Shown here one piece after another: positions 1 through 9,811 of a stretch of 64,000 bases of DNA. The notes under the pieces are model-generated. The model saw nothing but the letters and a program-made list of their open reading frames with translations. It made no database searches and was not told the origin of the DNA. The stretch covers positions 434,001 to 498,000 of the forward strand of contig NZ_JACGVG010000027.1 in NCBI RefSeq assembly GCF_014077095.1, written 5' to 3'. The position numbers were made by a program, and so were the translations under genes. Each line of letters begins with the position of its first letter. The stretch's first letter is position 1. The DNA comes from Colwellia sp. MB02u-6. Lineage in GTDB: Bacteria > Pseudomonadota > Gammaproteobacteria > Enterobacterales > Alteromonadaceae.

Positions 1-233
1 CTGAAAAATTATCACGATTAACCAAAGCTGATCTTCAAGCGATAGCCTTATTGGATTTTAATGAACTCAAAGGTATTATTCACCAGCAAGAAAATATCGC
101 TATTTATATTCAAGAAATATTAGAGCTACCTATCACAGTTGCTAATGAGTTAAATGATGACTTTGATGGCGGTTACGACTTTCATGCTGATGATGAGGAC
201 GATATTGCTTACTTAAGACCAGATGCCTCATAA
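1..233 (+). CDS. C-terminal part of an unidentified protein (5' end outside window)
   Basis: The reading frame is open from the first bases of the window to the TAA at 231-233, so this is the 3' end of a gene that starts upstream. A TTG at 51 is possible as a start but nothing favours it. The visible part ends in a strongly acidic tail (DDFDGGYDFHADDEDD). I do not recognise the family. The gene lies about 90 bp before the alpha/beta hydrolase on the same strand. Confidence 0.55.
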   Translation, partial: EKLSRLTKADLQAIALLDFNELKGIIHQQENIAIYIQEILELPITVANELNDDFDGGYDFHADDEDDIAYLRPDAS

Positions 234-319
234 CATCAGCAGGTATTTGAGCGATTTATCTTTAAATTAGTTATACTCGTCGATATTGAATTTGTATATA
301 TAACAGGTCACTTATAGTA

Positions 320-1117
320 ATGATAAAACCAATTCTGTTTCATACTATTTACCCACATAAAACAAGTAAAGAATGGGTGGTTTTTGTCCATGGAGCTGGT
401 GGTAGCTCTGCGGTATGGTTTCGTCAGATCAGAGCGTTCCAACAACAGCATAATGTGCTCTTGTTGGATCTTAGAGGCCATGGAAAATCAAATCAGTTAG
501 TAAAAAGCTTTGTCGGCAGTCATTATTCTTTTAATAAAGTCTCCGAAGATATTATTGATGTCTTAGACCATAATAAGATTGCTTGTGCACATTTTGTTGG
601 CATTTCGTTAGGCACTATTATCATTCGTAACATAGCTGAAATTGCACCTACGTATGTATCAAGTATGGTTTTAGGTGGTGCTATTACACGTTTTAATGTG
701 CGCAGTAATATTTTAGTTTATTTAGGCAATACCTTTAAACATTGTTTACCCTATATGTGGTTGTACCGTTTATTTGCTTTTATTATGATGCCGAAAAAAC
801 GCCATAAAGAATCTCGTCATTTATTTGTTCGCGAAGCTAAACGTTTGTGCCAGAAAGAATTTATTCGTTGGTTTAAATTAGCTATGGATGTTAACCCTTT
901 AATGCGCTACTTCAAAGAGAAGGAAATCGACATACCTATTCTTTATATTATGGGTAAGGAAGACCATATGTTTCTAGAGCCGGTCAAAGAAATGGTTAAG
1001 CGACACAAAAATAGTTTATTACATACCATTCATCAATGTGGTCATGTCTGTAATGTTGAGAGCCCAGATGTTTTTAATAAACACTCTTTAGCCTTTATAG
1101 CGCAGCAAAATAGCTAA
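320..1117 (+). CDS. alpha/beta hydrolase family protein
   Basis: This 265-residue protein has the alpha/beta hydrolase pattern. An HGAGGSS oxyanion-hole loop lies near residues 24-30, and LRGHGKS near 51-57. The nucleophile elbow GISLG puts Ser at 96. The likely acid is Asp215 (MGKEDH) and the catalytic His is 242 (QCGHVCNVE). The full triad suggests an active serine hydrolase, but substrate cannot be read from sequence. There is no signal peptide, so it is probably cytoplasmic. It stands alone between the unknown upstream gene and miaE. Related proteins are esterases, C-C hydrolases and haloperoxidase-like enzymes; I do not choose between them. Confidence 0.85.
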   Translation: MIKPILFHTIYPHKTSKEWVVFVHGAGGSSAVWFRQIRAFQQQHNVLLLDLRGHGKSNQLVKSFVGSHYSFNKVSEDIIDVLDHNKIACAHFVGISLGTIIIRNIAEIAPTYVSSMVLGGAITRFNVRSNILVYLGNTFKHCLPYMWLYRLFAFIMMPKKRHKESRHLFVREAKRLCQKEFIRWFKLAMDVNPLMRYFKEKEIDIPILYIMGKEDHMFLEPVKEMVKRHKNSLLHTIHQCGHVCNVESPDVFNKHSLAFIAQQNS

Positions 1118-1389
1118 ACGGATTTATTGGTATGAAACTACTCTATCAAAGGTAACACTAATAACGCGTAAGCAGAGTTGTTGAAACAAGTTTAATCAGC
1201 ATGTTTTAGTTACTTTAGACATCTATCTACGCTAGAAGTATGCACATAACATATCTTAATAGCGGCGAATTAGTCCTTGTTTGGTTTGTTACATAGAGAA
1301 AAATTGCCCCATGATTTACCAATATTCCCACTCATAAATTCATGATAAAATAGCCATGATTTCTAAGCCTATAGCGAGATACCTTACCT

Positions 1390-2163
1390 GTGACCACAGA
1401 AAACCTCTTAGCCCCAATCAAGTCATTCTTAACATGTGAAACACCACAAGCATGGCTTGATGAAGCAGCAAAAAAAGAAAACTTGTCGATTCTTTTAATT
1501 GATCACTTAATTTGCGAGCTTAAAGCCGCACAATCTGCGATGTTTTTCATTCGAAAATATGTGGTTGATAAAGCCAGTGGTGATGCACTATTAGCTTGGT
1601 TACAACCTTTTGAAACCCTGATATACAAGCGAGAAGGTGATTGGCGTTCATTAGCAACTAAAAATAAACTGACAAAGTCAGTGATCCCAAAAGCAAATTC
1701 TCCTTATGGGCAAAGTTTGATTGATAAAATGGTCTTGTTAATAAAAGAAGAGCTGCATCACTTTTATCAGGTCTTAGAAATTATGGATGAATATGGTGTT
1801 GAATATCGTAGTATTACCCCATGTCGCTATGCTAAAGGCATGTTAAAGCACGTTAAAACCTTCGAACCTGATGCACTTATCGACAAATTAATTGTTGGTG
1901 CTTATATTGAAGCAAGATCTTGTGAACGTTTTGCTATGTTGGCGCCATTGGTTGATAAACGCTTGGGTGACTTTTATATCTCTTTACTTCGTTCTGAAGC
2001 GCGACATTATCAAGACTACCTAACACTGGCAAAAGAAATTTCAGGTCCAGAACAAAGTGACAAAGTTGATAGTCGTATTGCTTACTTTGCTGAGGTAGAA
2101 AGCCAATTAATCATCAGCCCAGATAATGATTTTAAATTTCATAGCGGTGCACCATCATTTTAG
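1390..2163 (+). CDS. miaE: tRNA-(ms2io6A37) hydroxylase MiaE
   Basis: MiaE is a non-haem diiron monooxygenase that hydroxylates the isopentenyl group of ms2i6A at position 37 of tRNAs reading U-starting codons. The 257-residue length is close to the Salmonella enzyme. The four-helix ferritin-like ligands are visible: Glu42 (ICELKAAQ), Glu121 and His124 (KEELHHF), Glu174 (YIEARSCER), and Glu203 and His206 (SEARHYQDY). The start is GTG at 1390; no in-frame ATG fits better before the conserved N-terminal region. The gene is monocistronic, with about 270 bp of non-coding DNA on each side. Confidence 0.93.
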   Translation: MTTENLLAPIKSFLTCETPQAWLDEAAKKENLSILLIDHLICELKAAQSAMFFIRKYVVDKASGDALLAWLQPFETLIYKREGDWRSLATKNKLTKSVIPKANSPYGQSLIDKMVLLIKEELHHFYQVLEIMDEYGVEYRSITPCRYAKGMLKHVKTFEPDALIDKLIVGAYIEARSCERFAMLAPLVDKRLGDFYISLLRSEARHYQDYLTLAKEISGPEQSDKVDSRIAYFAEVESQLIISPDNDFKFHSGAPSF

Positions 2164-2433
2164 CGGCGAAAACCACCTTAGCTGTTAACTTGCTCACTAA
2201 TGACTAAAGGCAACCGTTACTACCCCCTCCCTCTCTATATTACATTGAATAATTAAAACCCTATTACCGACTTATATATTTTCGGTTCTAGGGTTTATAC
2301 CTAGCCAATGGTGAATAATGTCGGATAAAATTTTTAATTTTTATCATAACTCGCTAGACTGCTAACAGGCGTTTTAATGCGCTGCCTATGAATATGATAT
2401 TTATATAAAATACAATAATAAGGAAAATAATTG

Positions 2434-4314
2434 ATGCGCACTATAATTGCATTAGTTGCAGCTGTGGCCTGTTTATCTGCCTGCCAACCTAATAGTTCAA
2501 CACAAAATTCCATTCAAGCACTGACCGAAGTGTCGGTAATTCAACAGGTTGAAAAAAATAAACTTAGCGAGTCGCAACGATTAAATGAATGGTTTGCGGT
2601 TAAGTATGAAGAGCAGCTGCAAAGCAACCCCATAATGTTGACGTTTTTAGGGCGGAAAGAGCAGTACGATCAAATCAATGATATGACGGAAGCTTTTGAG
2701 CAAAAGCAATTGGCATGGCAAGCGGCAACGGTTGCTGAGTTAAGCGCGAATTTTGATTACAACAAACTAACCGCCGAGGCTAAAATCTCATACGATATTT
2801 GGCTTTATCAATATGAACAAGCTAAAGCCAGCCAAAAGTTTAACAATAATAATTATATCTTTACTCAATTCAATGGCATTCAAGCCTTTGCCGCGCAGTT
2901 TTTAATTAACTTTCATCGTGTTGATGAGTTAAGCGATATGCAGGCATATATCAAACGTATTGGCGGTATTAGTATAGCAATTAGTCAATTATTGCTGCGA
3001 GCAAAAGAAAATGCTGCGTTAGGTACACGGCCACCAAAATTTGCTTACGAAGGCGTTATTGAACAGGCCGGTAATTTGATTACGGGTCGTCCATTTTCAA
3101 ATGAAAAAAGCGCAAGTGATTCGCCACTTTGGCTAGATGCTCAGCAAAAAATTAAAACGCTAGTTGACGCTAAAAAAATTACGGCAGTACAAGCAAAAAC
3201 TTTAGAGTCAGACGCTAAAAAACAACTGCTTGAAGCTTTTTTACCAAGTTACCAAGCGTTAATTGCTTGGTTTGAAAGTGATATAGTCAACACAGTGAGT
3301 AACGCAACAGGCGTTTCATCACAAAAAAATGGTCAAGCATTTTATAATTATATGATCGGCGCTTCAACAACCACTGAATTATCTGCAGATGAAATTTATG
3401 ATATTGGTGTTAAAGAAGTCGCGCGTATCACCGATGAGATGATCGCGATTAAAGACCGTGTTGGTTTTGAAGGCGACTTACCCGCGTTTTTTAATTTTAT
3501 CAAAACGGATGAACAATTTTTTTATCCGAATACTGACGAAGGGCGGCAGGGTTATATTAGTGATACTGAAGCTTACTTAGGCTTTATTAATGAGCAACTA
3601 CCACAATACTTTGGCTTGTTGCCAAAGGCTGATTTAGTGGTTAAGCGTGTAGAAGCCTTTAGAGAACAAGATGGTGCAGCTCAACATTACAACCCAGGTA
3701 CGCCAGACGGTAGTCGTTCAGGGGTTTATTATGCACATTTATCTGATATGTCAGCCATGCCAAAAAATGAAATGGAAGGCGTGGCTTACCATGAAGGTAA
3801 TCCGGGCCATCATATGCAAATTTCCATCGCACAAGAGCTAACATCAGTGCCACAGTTTCGTCGGCAAGCTAACTTTACTGCCTATAGCGAAGGTTGGGGT
3901 TTATATGCTGAATTGCTAGCGAAAGAGATGGGCGCTTATCAAGATGACTTTTCTGATTTTGGTCGACTAGTGAATGAAATGTGGCGCGCAGTCCGTTTGG
4001 TGGTTGATACGGGTTTACATGCAAAAGGCTGGACTGAAGCGCAAGCTATTGCTTACTTTAAAGAAAAAACACCTATTGCTGAAGAAGCTATTGTTTCTGA
4101 AGTGCGTCGATATTTAGTACTGCCAGGTCAAGCAACCGCCTATAAAATTGGCATGCTGGAGATATTAGCATTACGTGAAAATGCTCAGCTAACACTCGGC
4201 GATCGTTTTGACATGCGAAGTTTCCACGATACCGTGCTTGGTGGCGGTGCTATGCCATTAGCGATACTAGAGCGAAGAGTGAATGACTGGGTAAGTAGCC
4301 AACTGCCTAAGTAG
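2434..4314 (+). CDS. DUF885 family lipoprotein, putative metal-dependent peptidase
   Basis: This 626-residue protein begins with a lipoprotein signal (hydrophobic stretch then LSAC, Cys at about residue 16), so it is probably anchored in the outer or inner membrane facing the periplasm. The body matches the DUF885 family: the zinc-site-like motif HEGNPGHH (first His at 453) is followed about 35 residues later by YSEGWGLYAE, whose Glu residues are candidate third ligands. The family is thought to be metallopeptidase-like, but physiological substrates are poorly known. I place the start at ATG 2434 rather than the adjacent TTG 2431, because an AAGGAAA ribosome-binding site precedes it. Confidence 0.88.
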   Translation: MRTIIALVAAVACLSACQPNSSTQNSIQALTEVSVIQQVEKNKLSESQRLNEWFAVKYEEQLQSNPIMLTFLGRKEQYDQINDMTEAFEQKQLAWQAATVAELSANFDYNKLTAEAKISYDIWLYQYEQAKASQKFNNNNYIFTQFNGIQAFAAQFLINFHRVDELSDMQAYIKRIGGISIAISQLLLRAKENAALGTRPPKFAYEGVIEQAGNLITGRPFSNEKSASDSPLWLDAQQKIKTLVDAKKITAVQAKTLESDAKKQLLEAFLPSYQALIAWFESDIVNTVSNATGVSSQKNGQAFYNYMIGASTTTELSADEIYDIGVKEVARITDEMIAIKDRVGFEGDLPAFFNFIKTDEQFFYPNTDEGRQGYISDTEAYLGFINEQLPQYFGLLPKADLVVKRVEAFREQDGAAQHYNPGTPDGSRSGVYYAHLSDMSAMPKNEMEGVAYHEGNPGHHMQISIAQELTSVPQFRRQANFTAYSEGWGLYAELLAKEMGAYQDDFSDFGRLVNEMWRAVRLVVDTGLHAKGWTEAQAIAYFKEKTPIAEEAIVSEVRRYLVLPGQATAYKIGMLEILALRENAQLTLGDRFDMRSFHDTVLGGGAMPLAILERRVNDWVSSQLPK

Positions 4315-4349
4315 TGAGCAATCCTAGGCAGTTATTAGCTCTATCAATG

Positions 4350-4381
4350 AAAGTGCTGAATGAAAGTTCAGGCACTTTTTT
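4350..4381 (+). terminator. rho-independent terminator after the DUF885 gene
   Basis: A stem built from AAAGTGC-TGAA and TTCA-GGCACTTT is followed by a run of T. It lies 36 bp after the stop codon of the DUF885 gene. The stem has one bulge. Confidence 0.7.
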
Positions 4382-4578
4382 ATATTCAAGATGAATGCTA
4401 TGCCAGGATCACATGGCCGCGCTTAGCCATTTAAGTTATTGTGGCTGCATTACGCTAATAACTTACAACTATGTAAGATCATGATGCCACTACATTAATA
4501 CGTCCATGAGCATCGATGATGAACAGTAGCGACATTTAGGGTAATTAATAGAGTTAGCCGGGAGGGTTTTACTTAAAT

Positions 4579-4614
4579 CACATTTTATCACCACTAGTAT
4601 GCTGATAAAATGTG
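4579..4614. repeat. perfect 12-bp inverted repeat downstream of lpxH
   Basis: CACATTTTATCA and TGATAAAATGTG are exact reverse complements separated by 12 bases. The structure sits 15 bp beyond the lpxH stop codon. It could act as an AT-rich terminator for lpxH, although there is no strong T tract, or it could be a processing or protein-binding site. Apart from this and the terminator at 4350, the 314-bp space between the two convergent genes holds nothing recognisable. Confidence 0.5.
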
Positions 4615-4628
4615 CTCAGAAAAAACTG

Positions 4629-5399
4629 TTATGACTTGTTGACTTCAAATGGGCTGTCCATTAATTCCATGGTATCAGGCGTGACTTTCAGCCAAGCACC
4701 TTGCTCGTACCAATCGCCCAGTACAATTCGCTTTGCTGCTTTTTTGTTGGCTTTTACTTCATGTATCGCAGGTCTGTGCGTATGGCCATGGATCAAAATC
4801 TGACTTTGGTATTGCTCTAAACACTGAACAACTTCGCTGGGCGTAACATCCATAATTTCTTGTGATTTCATCGCTGTGGCTGTCGCACTTTGGTCACGAT
4901 AATTATTAGCAATTTTTCGTCGAACAAATAAAGGTAAGCTTTTTATCATCGCTTGCCACCACCAACTACGTGACTTTTTACGAAAAGCCTGGTAGCTAAC
5001 ATCGCGAGTACAAAGGGTATCACCATGCATAATAATCACCGGCTTACCATATAAGTCTATTAAGGTGACCTCGGGTAATAGTTGCATACCTGATTGCTTA
5101 GCAAAGCGTTTACCTAATAAAAAATCACGATTACCATGAATAAAATAAATCTTACAACCAAGTGCTGACAGTGCTTTTATCGCTTGAGATATGTCTAGAA
5201 TAAAGTGGCTATCGTCATCGTCGCCAATCCAGTATTCGAATAAATCACCTAAAATATATAATACTTGTGCATTAGGTGCTTCGTTTTTCAAAAAAGCTAA
5301 AAAACAGGCCGTTATATCGGGCCTGTTTTGTGCGAGATGTAAATCAGCAATAAAATAAGTTAAAGCTGATTTATTGTTCAAGTGAGAAATTTCGCTCAT
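4629..5399 (-). CDS. lpxH: UDP-2,3-diacylglucosamine diphosphatase LpxH
   Basis: LpxH cleaves UDP-2,3-diacylglucosamine to lipid X and UMP, the fourth step of lipid A synthesis, at the cytoplasmic face of the inner membrane. The calcineurin-like phosphoesterase motifs appear in order: FIADLHL (D-x-H), LGDLFEYWIGDD (GD), GNRDFLLG (GNRD), MHGDTL and GHTHRP. The 256 residues slightly exceed the E. coli length of 240. The gene follows ppiB on the same strand with a 202-bp gap; the ppiB-lpxH pairing is familiar from enteric bacteria. Confidence 0.94.
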   Translation of the reverse strand: MSEISHLNNKSALTYFIADLHLAQNRPDITACFLAFLKNEAPNAQVLYILGDLFEYWIGDDDDSHFILDISQAIKALSALGCKIYFIHGNRDFLLGKRFAKQSGMQLLPEVTLIDLYGKPVIIMHGDTLCTRDVSYQAFRKKSRSWWWQAMIKSLPLFVRRKIANNYRDQSATATAMKSQEIMDVTPSEVVQCLEQYQSQILIHGHTHRPAIHEVKANKKAAKRIVLGDWYEQGAWLKVTPDTMELMDSPFEVNKS

Positions 5400-5601
5400 G
5401 GCGTTAACGTGCGTATTTATATCCGTTCCACTTCAAGGTGCAGTTTTAGAGTTTAGCTCCCTAAGGGCAAGCCGGTAAAGGGTCATCTTCGGCGTTATGG
5501 ATTCGGACAATAGAATAATTATTCTCTTCAATCCATGCTTGGTAGCTAAACCATTCTCAATTTGCTGAAATCTGCATCTTAAAGTAAAGCGGGTATAAGT
5601 A
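5400..5601. other. ppiB-lpxH intergenic segment, possible dispersed repeat
   Basis: This 202-bp gap between two co-directional genes is richer in G and C than other gaps here. It contains short palindromic words such as CACTTCAAGGTGCAG and CCCTAAGGGC. The texture resembles dispersed intergenic repeat units of Alteromonadales genomes, but only one copy is visible in the window, so this is inference. I see no gene in it. Confidence 0.25.
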
Positions 5602-6105
5602 TTACGCTACGATAGTTTCTTCAATTAGTATTTCTTCTTTTGGCACATCGTCATGATAGCCAGAACGACCGGTATCAACTAGAGTCATTTTGTCAACAAT
5701 GTCCATACCTTCAACCACTTTAGCAAATACACAGTAACCCCAGCCTTGGACATCTTCACTTTTGAAGTTAAGGAAGTCGTTATCAGCTAAGTTAATAAAA
5801 AATTGTGCTGATGCTGAATGTGGGTCTTGGGTACGCGCCATAGCTAAAGTACCACGGGTATTGCTTAAACCATTATTTGCTTCGTTTTGAATTGATTCAC
5901 GGCTGTCTTTCTCGTCCATACCTGATGCAAAACCACCGCCTTGCGCCATAAAACCTTTAATAACACGGTGAAAAACTGTGCCATTATAAAAACCGTCTTC
6001 AGCGTATTGTTGAAAGTTTTTAGCGGTAACAGGTGCGTTATCAAAATCTAATTCAATTTTAATTTCGCCTAAGCTTGTTTTAAATGTGATCATTTTTTTA
6101 CTCAT
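5602..6105 (-). CDS. ppiB: peptidyl-prolyl cis-trans isomerase, cyclophilin type (PpiB)
   Basis: PpiB is a cytoplasmic cyclophilin that speeds proline isomerisation. Family motifs are clear: [13 protein letters not shown] holds the catalytic Arg, and [13 protein letters not shown] and the C-terminal [16 protein letters not shown] follow. Lack of a signal peptide makes it the cytoplasmic type rather than PpiA. The annotated start gives MSKKMITF. Comparison with E. coli PpiB (MVTFHTNHGDI) suggests the real start could be the internal Met at 6093, which has GAG 8 bases upstream. It is divergent from cysS, as in many gammaproteobacteria. Confidence 0.94.
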   Translation of the reverse strand: MSKKMITFKTSLGEIKIELDFDNAPVTAKNFQQYAEDGFYNGTVFHRVIKGFMAQGGGFASGMDEKDSRESIQNEANNGLSNTRGTLAMARTQDPHSASAQFFINLADNDFLNFKSEDVQGWGYCVFAKVVEGMDIVDKMTLVDTGRSGYHDDVPKEEILIEETIVA

Positions 6106-6252
6106 AAATCTAAAGGAAATTTAACTGGCTAAATTGTAACTCAATAAAAGAAACATTTCTTGGCAAAATTTCATAGTAAATTTATCAGAAAATTTCTCTG
6201 CAAATGAGCCAAGTTAATGATTCATAGCAATACTTGGGGTACAATTGCGATA

Positions 6253-6269
6253 ATTCCCGTTGTGGGAAT
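6253..6269. other. small inverted repeat in the ppiB-cysS divergent region
   Basis: ATTCCC and GGGAAT flank five bases (GTTGT), giving a 6-bp hairpin or dyad 48 bp before the cysS start. It could be a leader hairpin or an operator. Its function is unknown. Confidence 0.35.
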
Positions 6270-6316
6270 AAGTGAATTTAATCAAGTATTGATATTACAT
6301 AGGAAAAAGCGCCATT

Positions 6317-7699
6317 ATGTTGCAGATTTATAATACCTTAAGCAGGAAAAAAGAAGTTTTTAAGCCGATCACTTCCAACAAGGTAGGTTTATATGTTTGC
6401 GGTATTACTATTTATGATCGATGTCATATCGGTCACGCCAGAACCTACGTCGCCTTTGATATTATTGCCCGTTACTTAAAATATTTAGACTATGACTTAA
6501 CACATGTGCGTAATATTACTGACGTTGACGATAAAATTATCAAACGTGCTAATGAAAATGGTGAAAGCTGTGAAGCCTTAACCTTACGTATGACCGATAA
6601 AATGTACCAAGACTTTGATGATCTTAATATTATGCGCCCAGATATTGCCCCAACGGTTACGGGTCATATGGTTGAGATTATTGCTTTGGTTGAACGTCTT
6701 ATCGAGCGAAAAAATGCTTATGTTGCCAGTAATGGTGATGTTATGTTTGAGGTCAGTACCTATAAAAATTATGGCAAATTGAGTTTGCAAAATTTAGATA
6801 TGCTGCAAGCGGGTTCTCGTGTCGACATTGACGAAGCAAAGCGTAGTCCATTAGATTTTGTGCTGTGGAAAATGGCTAAACCCGATGAGCCAAGCTGGGA
6901 GTCACCTTGGGGTCAAGGTCGCCCAGGTTGGCATATTGAATGTTCCGCTATGAATCTCAAGCATTTAGGTGAACATTTTGATATTCATGGCGGAGGCTCA
7001 GATTTACAATTTCCACACCATGAAAACGAAATAGCTCAATCTTGTTGTGCTCATGATACACCGTATGTTAATTACTGGATGCATGGCGGTATGGTGCAAA
7101 TAAACAAAGAAAAGATGTCTAAATCTTTAAATAACTTTTTTACTTTGCGCAGCGTTCTTGATGCCTATGATGCAGAAAGTGTACGTTTCTTTTTAACCTC
7201 GAGTCATTACCGTAGCCAGTTAAATTATTCACAGGATAACTTAACGCAGGCGCGTGCAAGTTTAGAGCGTATTTATACGGCGTTGCGTGACGTCACGCCC
7301 ATTAAGGTCGAGTTAAAAGGCAACGCATATGTTCAGCGTTTTGAAAAAGCGATGAATGATGACTTCAATTGTCCTGAAGCAATGCCAGTTTTATTTGAAT
7401 TAGCGAAAGAAATCAATCGCATCAAAGCAAAAGATATTGAAACCGCCTCTAAGCTGGCCTTTATTTTAGTTTCATTAGGTGCTGTATTAGGAGTTGCGCA
7501 AAATTCACCAGAAGATTTTTTACAAGGTGGGAATGGCGATAGCGATGAAGTGGCAGAAATTGAAGCTTTGATTAAACAACGCAATGACGCGCGTGCCAAT
7601 AAAAATTGGGCAATGGCCGATGACGCACGCGATAAGCTAGCGGCATTGAATATTATTCTAGAAGATAGTGCGGGCGGTACAACGTGGCGTAAAGGCTAG
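6317..7699 (+). CDS. cysS: cysteinyl-tRNA synthetase
   Basis: CysRS charges tRNA-Cys. The 460-residue length equals that of typical bacterial class I CysRS. Visible signatures are [17 protein letters not shown] near the N-terminus (first zinc Cys and HIGH motif), WHIECSAM and [18 protein letters not shown] (remaining zinc ligands), and KMSKS at residues 266-270. The C-terminal anticodon-binding part ends in a [20 protein letters not shown] helix typical of the family. The ATG at 6317 is preceded by AGGAAA. Confidence 0.97.
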   Translation: MLQIYNTLSRKKEVFKPITSNKVGLYVCGITIYDRCHIGHARTYVAFDIIARYLKYLDYDLTHVRNITDVDDKIIKRANENGESCEALTLRMTDKMYQDFDDLNIMRPDIAPTVTGHMVEIIALVERLIERKNAYVASNGDVMFEVSTYKNYGKLSLQNLDMLQAGSRVDIDEAKRSPLDFVLWKMAKPDEPSWESPWGQGRPGWHIECSAMNLKHLGEHFDIHGGGSDLQFPHHENEIAQSCCAHDTPYVNYWMHGGMVQINKEKMSKSLNNFFTLRSVLDAYDAESVRFFLTSSHYRSQLNYSQDNLTQARASLERIYTALRDVTPIKVELKGNAYVQRFEKAMNDDFNCPEAMPVLFELAKEINRIKAKDIETASKLAFILVSLGAVLGVAQNSPEDFLQGGNGDSDEVAEIEALIKQRNDARANKNWAMADDARDKLAALNIILEDSAGGTTWRKG

Positions 7700-7730
7700 A
7701 GTTACCTTATATACAAGCGTGTTATAAAGA

Positions 7731-7756
7731 TAAAAGCCTGCAATAGCAGGCTTTTA
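7731..7756. terminator. bidirectional terminator between cysS and folD
   Basis: TAAAAGCCTGC and GCAGGCTTTTA form a perfect 11-bp stem with an AATA loop. The A and T tracts flank the GC-rich core, so it can serve both cysS and the convergent folD. Confidence 0.85.
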
Positions 7757-7868
7757 TGTACATGATGTACCGAGTTTTTTGTTCTAGACAAAACTCAATA
7801 CCTGCGTTTATGCCGGCAGTGTCATCATCGCATTAATGCACAAGCGCTTACATTGACAAATAATCAGA

Positions 7869-8726
7869 CTATTTACTATGAAACTCTTCGCAAGCAATAA
7901 GGGTGTTTTCTATTAAGCTAGCAACCGTCATTGGGCCAACACCGCCTGGTACCGGTGTAATATAACCCGCATTTTCTTTTGCTTTAGCAAAGCCAACATC
8001 ACCCACTAGCTTGCCGCTCTCTAAACGGTTAATACCTACATCAATAACAATAGCGCCTGCTTTTATCCATTCACCAGGAATAAATTCAGCTTTACCAACA
8101 GCTACCACCAATAAATCAGCATTTCTTACTTTTGTTTCTAGGTCTTTGGTAAATCTATGGGTAGTGGTAACCGTACAACCGGCGAGTAATAACTCCAGTG
8201 TCATAGGGCGTCCAACAATGTTTGATGCACCTACCACAACAGCCTCTAAGCCATGAGGTTCTACGCCGGTTGAGGCGATTAATTTTATAATACCTTTTGG
8301 CGTACAGGGACGAAGTCCAGGCTGGCGTAAAGCTAATTTACCCACATTGTTTGGATGAAAGCCATCAACATCTTTTAATGGGTTAATATGCTCAATAATT
8401 AAATTGGCATCTAAGCCTGCAGGTAAGGGCAGTTGAACAAGAATACCGTCTATTGCATTATCGTTATTTAACTCATCAATTAAATTGAACAGCTGCTCTT
8501 GAGATGTTGTTAAAGGTAAGTCATAAGAACGTGATACAAAGCCAACTTCTTCACAGGCTTTTCTTTTACTACCAACATAAACTTGAGAGGCGGGATCTGA
8601 ACCGACCAAAATCACGGCTAATCCGGGAACACGCAGACCATTTTTTATGCGTTGTTGTACTTTATCTTTAACAGAAAGGCGTAGTTGTTGGGCGATCAAC
8701 TTACCGTTAATAAGAGCTGCAGTCAT
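7869..8726 (-). CDS. folD: bifunctional methylenetetrahydrofolate dehydrogenase / methenyltetrahydrofolate cyclohydrolase FolD
   Basis: FolD interconverts 5,10-methylene-THF, 5,10-methenyl-THF and 10-formyl-THF in one-carbon metabolism. The 285-residue protein has the family signatures: Tyr50 and Lys54 in [11 protein letters not shown] (catalytic Tyr/Lys), [10 protein letters not shown], the NADP-binding [10 protein letters not shown] segment, and the C-terminal [10 protein letters not shown]. It faces cysS across a bidirectional terminator. Its upstream side leads to the tRNA cluster about 270 bp away. Confidence 0.97.
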   Translation of the reverse strand: MTAALINGKLIAQQLRLSVKDKVQQRIKNGLRVPGLAVILVGSDPASQVYVGSKRKACEEVGFVSRSYDLPLTTSQEQLFNLIDELNNDNAIDGILVQLPLPAGLDANLIIEHINPLKDVDGFHPNNVGKLALRQPGLRPCTPKGIIKLIASTGVEPHGLEAVVVGASNIVGRPMTLELLLAGCTVTTTHRFTKDLETKVRNADLLVVAVGKAEFIPGEWIKAGAIVIDVGINRLESGKLVGDVGFAKAKENAGYITPVPGGVGPMTVASLIENTLIACEEFHSK

Positions 8727-8993
8727 AATTCTTCACAAAAGGCTAAAAAACGTGGTTATTTTCGCATAATAGAAAAGCTATTTGTAGAAAATAAATGCAT
8801 AGTGTGTCGAAATAATTATTTATTGATAAATAATAGTGATATTTTTATTTTATCAGCCAATATCAGCGGTATTTTAATCAAGATGCTGTAAAATTGAGCG
8901 AACAAACATTTATTTAAAAAAAGTGTTTGACGGACAACGGGCAACTAGGTAATATCCGCATCCGTTGAGAGAGCAAGCTTTTTTAACGTACGT

Positions 8994-9070
8994 CGGTGAT
9001 TAGCGCAGCTTGGTAGCGCACTTGGTTTGGGTCCAAGGGGTCGCAAGTTCGAATCTTGCATCACCGACCA
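8994..9070 (+). tRNA. tRNA-Pro (anticodon TGG), copy 1
   Basis: A 77-base cloverleaf with acceptor stem CGGTGAT/ATCACCG and an encoded CCA end. The anticodon stem is CTTGG/CCAAG around loop TTTGGGT, giving anticodon TGG. The T arm is GTTCGAATC. It is the first of four clustered tRNAs. Confidence 0.96.
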
Positions 9071-9157
9071 TTTTTTTATTTTCAATGTTTCAATTTTAAA
9101 ATAAAAAAAGACAAGCTTCATACCTAGTGAAACTTGTTTAGCATCTGTAGGCAATGT

Positions 9158-9234
<77 letters not shown>

Positions 9235-9240
9235 TACAGT

Positions 9241-9317
9241 GGTGGCTATAGCTCAGTTGGTAGAGCCCCGGATTGTGATTCCGGTTGTCGAGGGTTCAAG
9301 TCCCTTTAGCCACCCCA
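9241..9317 (+). tRNA. tRNA-His (anticodon GTG)
   Basis: A 77-base gene with the extra 5' G typical of tRNA-His, acceptor GTGGCTA/TAGCCAC, anticodon stem CCGGA/TCCGG around loop TTGTGAT (GTG), discriminator C and encoded CCA. It begins six bases after tRNA-Arg. Confidence 0.96.
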
Positions 9318-9347
9318 TTTTTATGCATGGTTTAGTAAAAAGTATAT

Positions 9348-9424
9348 CGGTGATTAGCGCAGCTTGGTAGCGCACTTGGTTTGGGTCCAAGGGGTCGCAA
9401 GTTCGAATCTTGCATCACCGACCA
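9348..9424 (+). tRNA. tRNA-Pro (anticodon TGG), copy 2
   Basis: The 77 bases match copy 1 at every position I compared, including the encoded CCA. The two copies flank the Arg and His genes, so the cluster may have grown by duplication or be subject to recombination between the copies. Confidence 0.96.
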
Positions 9425-9811
9425 CTTCTTATATTTAAGTATTTAACTACTTACGTGGTTTAAAAATAAGTACTGTTTTAGGTTCCACTAAATTCAGTTG
9501 AAAATTCAAATCTTGCATTAAAAAATCCCTTGAAATTCTTCAGTTAAATCTCCCCAAATAGCAATTTTACTTTCTATTATTACTAAATAGCATTAAATTT
9601 TTAATTTATTTGCGTTCTATGCTCGACTCTTGTTTAAAGCACCGCTATAATTTCGCGTCATTATTTTAATCTGAACATCTTTATTCGGATTTTCCGGGTT
9701 CTGCTAGTAATACTGGCAGGCTGCATACATTACTTTATTATAAAGTTTTGTTGACTATATTTAGATGCGTTATAGAAAGCGTACAAACGCTAAGTTTTTT
9801 GAGGTAATTAA
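9425..9811. other. tRNA-tig intergenic region with a tRNA-Pro 3' fragment
   Basis: This 387-bp stretch has no convincing gene. At 9504-9518 it carries ATTCAAATCTTGCAT, which matches the T-arm part of the neighbouring tRNA-Pro genes (TTCGAATCTTGCAT) with one or two changes. This may be a decayed fragment of a third tRNA-Pro copy. The last 150 bp should contain the tig promoter. Confidence 0.4.
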
